The position numbers and the translations under genes are program-made. From NCBI GenBank assembly GCA_020832725.1, contig JAFIEC010000354.1:1-7365 (forward strand): 7,365 bases of DNA. Reading direction: 5' to 3'. The stretch is from Paracoccaceae bacterium (lineage in GTDB: Bacteria > Pseudomonadota > Alphaproteobacteria > Rhodobacterales > Rhodobacteraceae). Below the pieces are notes generated by a model. That model made no database searches. It saw only the letters and a list, made by a program, of their open reading frames with translations, and was not told the DNA's origin. Positions within the stretch are counted from its first letter, which is position 1. Each line of letters begins with the position of its first letter. This document shows, one piece after another, positions 6,716 through 7,365 of this stretch.

Positions 6716-7365
6716 TGCATCCCGCACCGTCTCTCATCGCCTTCACCGCGCTGTCCGGCCTCGGCTTTGGCCTGCTGGCGTTCCTGGGCTTCGGCATGCC
6801 CGACAAGACGGGGACGGTCGCGTTCGGCCTCTATGGTCTGGGCTATGTGCTGGCCAGCGCCGGGCTTCTGGCCTCCACCTTTCACCTCGGCCACCCCGAG
6901 CGGGCGTGGCGCGCGCTGACCCAGTGGCGCACAAGCTGGCTCTCGCGCGTGGGGGTGCTGGCGATCGTGACGCTTCTGGTGATCGCCCCCGATGCCTTTG
7001 CCCGGGTCTTTCTGGGCTTCGGGATTCCGGTGCTGGGGCTGATCGGTGCCGTTCTCGCGCTGGCCACGGTGTTTTCGACCGGCATGATCTATGCCGCGAT
7101 CCGGGCCGTGCCGCGCTGGCATCACTGGAGCACGCCTGCCGTGTTTCTGGCCGCAAGCCTTGCCGGGGGTTCGGTTCTGGCCGGGCAGTTCGCTCTGGCG
7201 GGGCCGCTGCTTCTGGTGTTCGGGCTGGCGATGATGGCACATTGGCAGACGGGCGACCGCCGTTTGGCGCAATCGGGCTCCACGATGGAGAGTGCGACGG
7301 GCCTCGGCGCGCTGGGGCGGGTGCGGATGCTGGCACCGCCGCATACCGGCAACAATTACCTGCTG
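6715..7365 (+). CDS. soeC: DmsC/NrfD-type membrane anchor, SoeC-like (3' end outside window)
   Basis: The first 217 codons of a polytopic membrane protein, open to the right edge with no stop. Complete relatives are nearer 280-300 residues, so roughly a quarter is missing. It matches the DmsC family: MHPAPSLIAFT start, the STFHLGHPERAW loop (54-65), the TSWLSR turn (73-78), AVPRWHHWSTP (131-141) and a STMESATGLG...PPHTGNNYL loop (189-216). Hydrophobic segments lie near 7-27, 36-57, 80-100, 104-126, 140-160 and 163-177. The family anchors the A and B subunits on the cytoplasmic face and exchanges electrons with quinone. His57 aligns with E. coli DmsC His65. Val79 (GTG, 6949-6951) falls exactly where DmsC has Glu87. 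The start ATG overlaps the soeB stop by one base and has no clear ribosome binding site of its own, so translation is probably coupled. Confidence 0.88.
   Translation, partial: MHPAPSLIAFTALSGLGFGLLAFLGFGMPDKTGTVAFGLYGLGYVLASAGLLASTFHLGHPERAWRALTQWRTSWLSRVGVLAIVTLLVIAPDAFARVFLGFGIPVLGLIGAVLALATVFSTGMIYAAIRAVPRWHHWSTPAVFLAASLAGGSVLAGQFALAGPLLLVFGLAMMAHWQTGDRRLAQSGSTMESATGLGALGRVRMLAPPHTGNNYLL

Noticed and set aside
6382..7344. A 320-codon open frame on the minus strand opposite soeB and soeC
   Set aside because: Arg/His/Pro/Gln-rich shadow without a domain. The plus strand encodes recognisable SoeB and SoeC proteins across the same interval.

Overview
The window is high-GC DNA with dense, mostly overlapping genes. 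It looks like an alphaproteobacterium, most likely a Rhodobacterales (Roseobacter/Paracoccus-type) organism. The assignment rests on GC-rich codon use, the style of the CcmF protein and a SoeABC-type molybdoenzyme operon. It was made by protein recognition only, without any database search.

Layout. Two divergent transcription units flank one 208-base intergenic region (2040-2247). Leftward (minus strand) runs ccmF (2039-45), the cytochrome c heme lyase subunit. It overlaps by four bases the first 16 codons of a gene that continues past the window's left edge, probably ccmH. Rightward (plus strand) runs a tightly packed operon: soeA-like molybdopterin catalytic subunit (2248-5085), an alpha/beta-hydrolase (5082-5930), soeB-like four-[4Fe-4S] electron-transfer subunit (5927-6715), and soeC-like DmsC/NrfD-type membrane subunit (6715 to the right edge, C-terminus missing). 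Every junction in this operon is an overlap (ATGA, ATGA, TGATG), so translation is probably coupled.

How it works together. SoeA, SoeB and SoeC resemble the cytoplasmic, membrane-bound sulfite dehydrogenase family: SoeA has no twin-arginine signal, SoeB carries 16 cluster cysteines and SoeC is the quinone-facing anchor. The expected reaction is oxidation of cytoplasmic sulfite to sulfate with electrons passed to the quinone pool. Such sulfite arises from sulfonate breakdown or sulfur oxidation. The related Psr/Phs/Dms families cannot be fully excluded from sequence alone.

Points of most interest are: (1) an alpha/beta-hydrolase gene embedded between the catalytic and iron-sulfur subunit genes; (2) a valine in SoeC at the position matching a glutamate important for quinol binding in E. 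coli DmsC; (3) a glutamate at the hydrolase's expected catalytic-acid position; and (4) direct and inverted repeats in the divergent control region. No RNA genes, mobile elements, CRISPR arrays or convincing terminators were seen.
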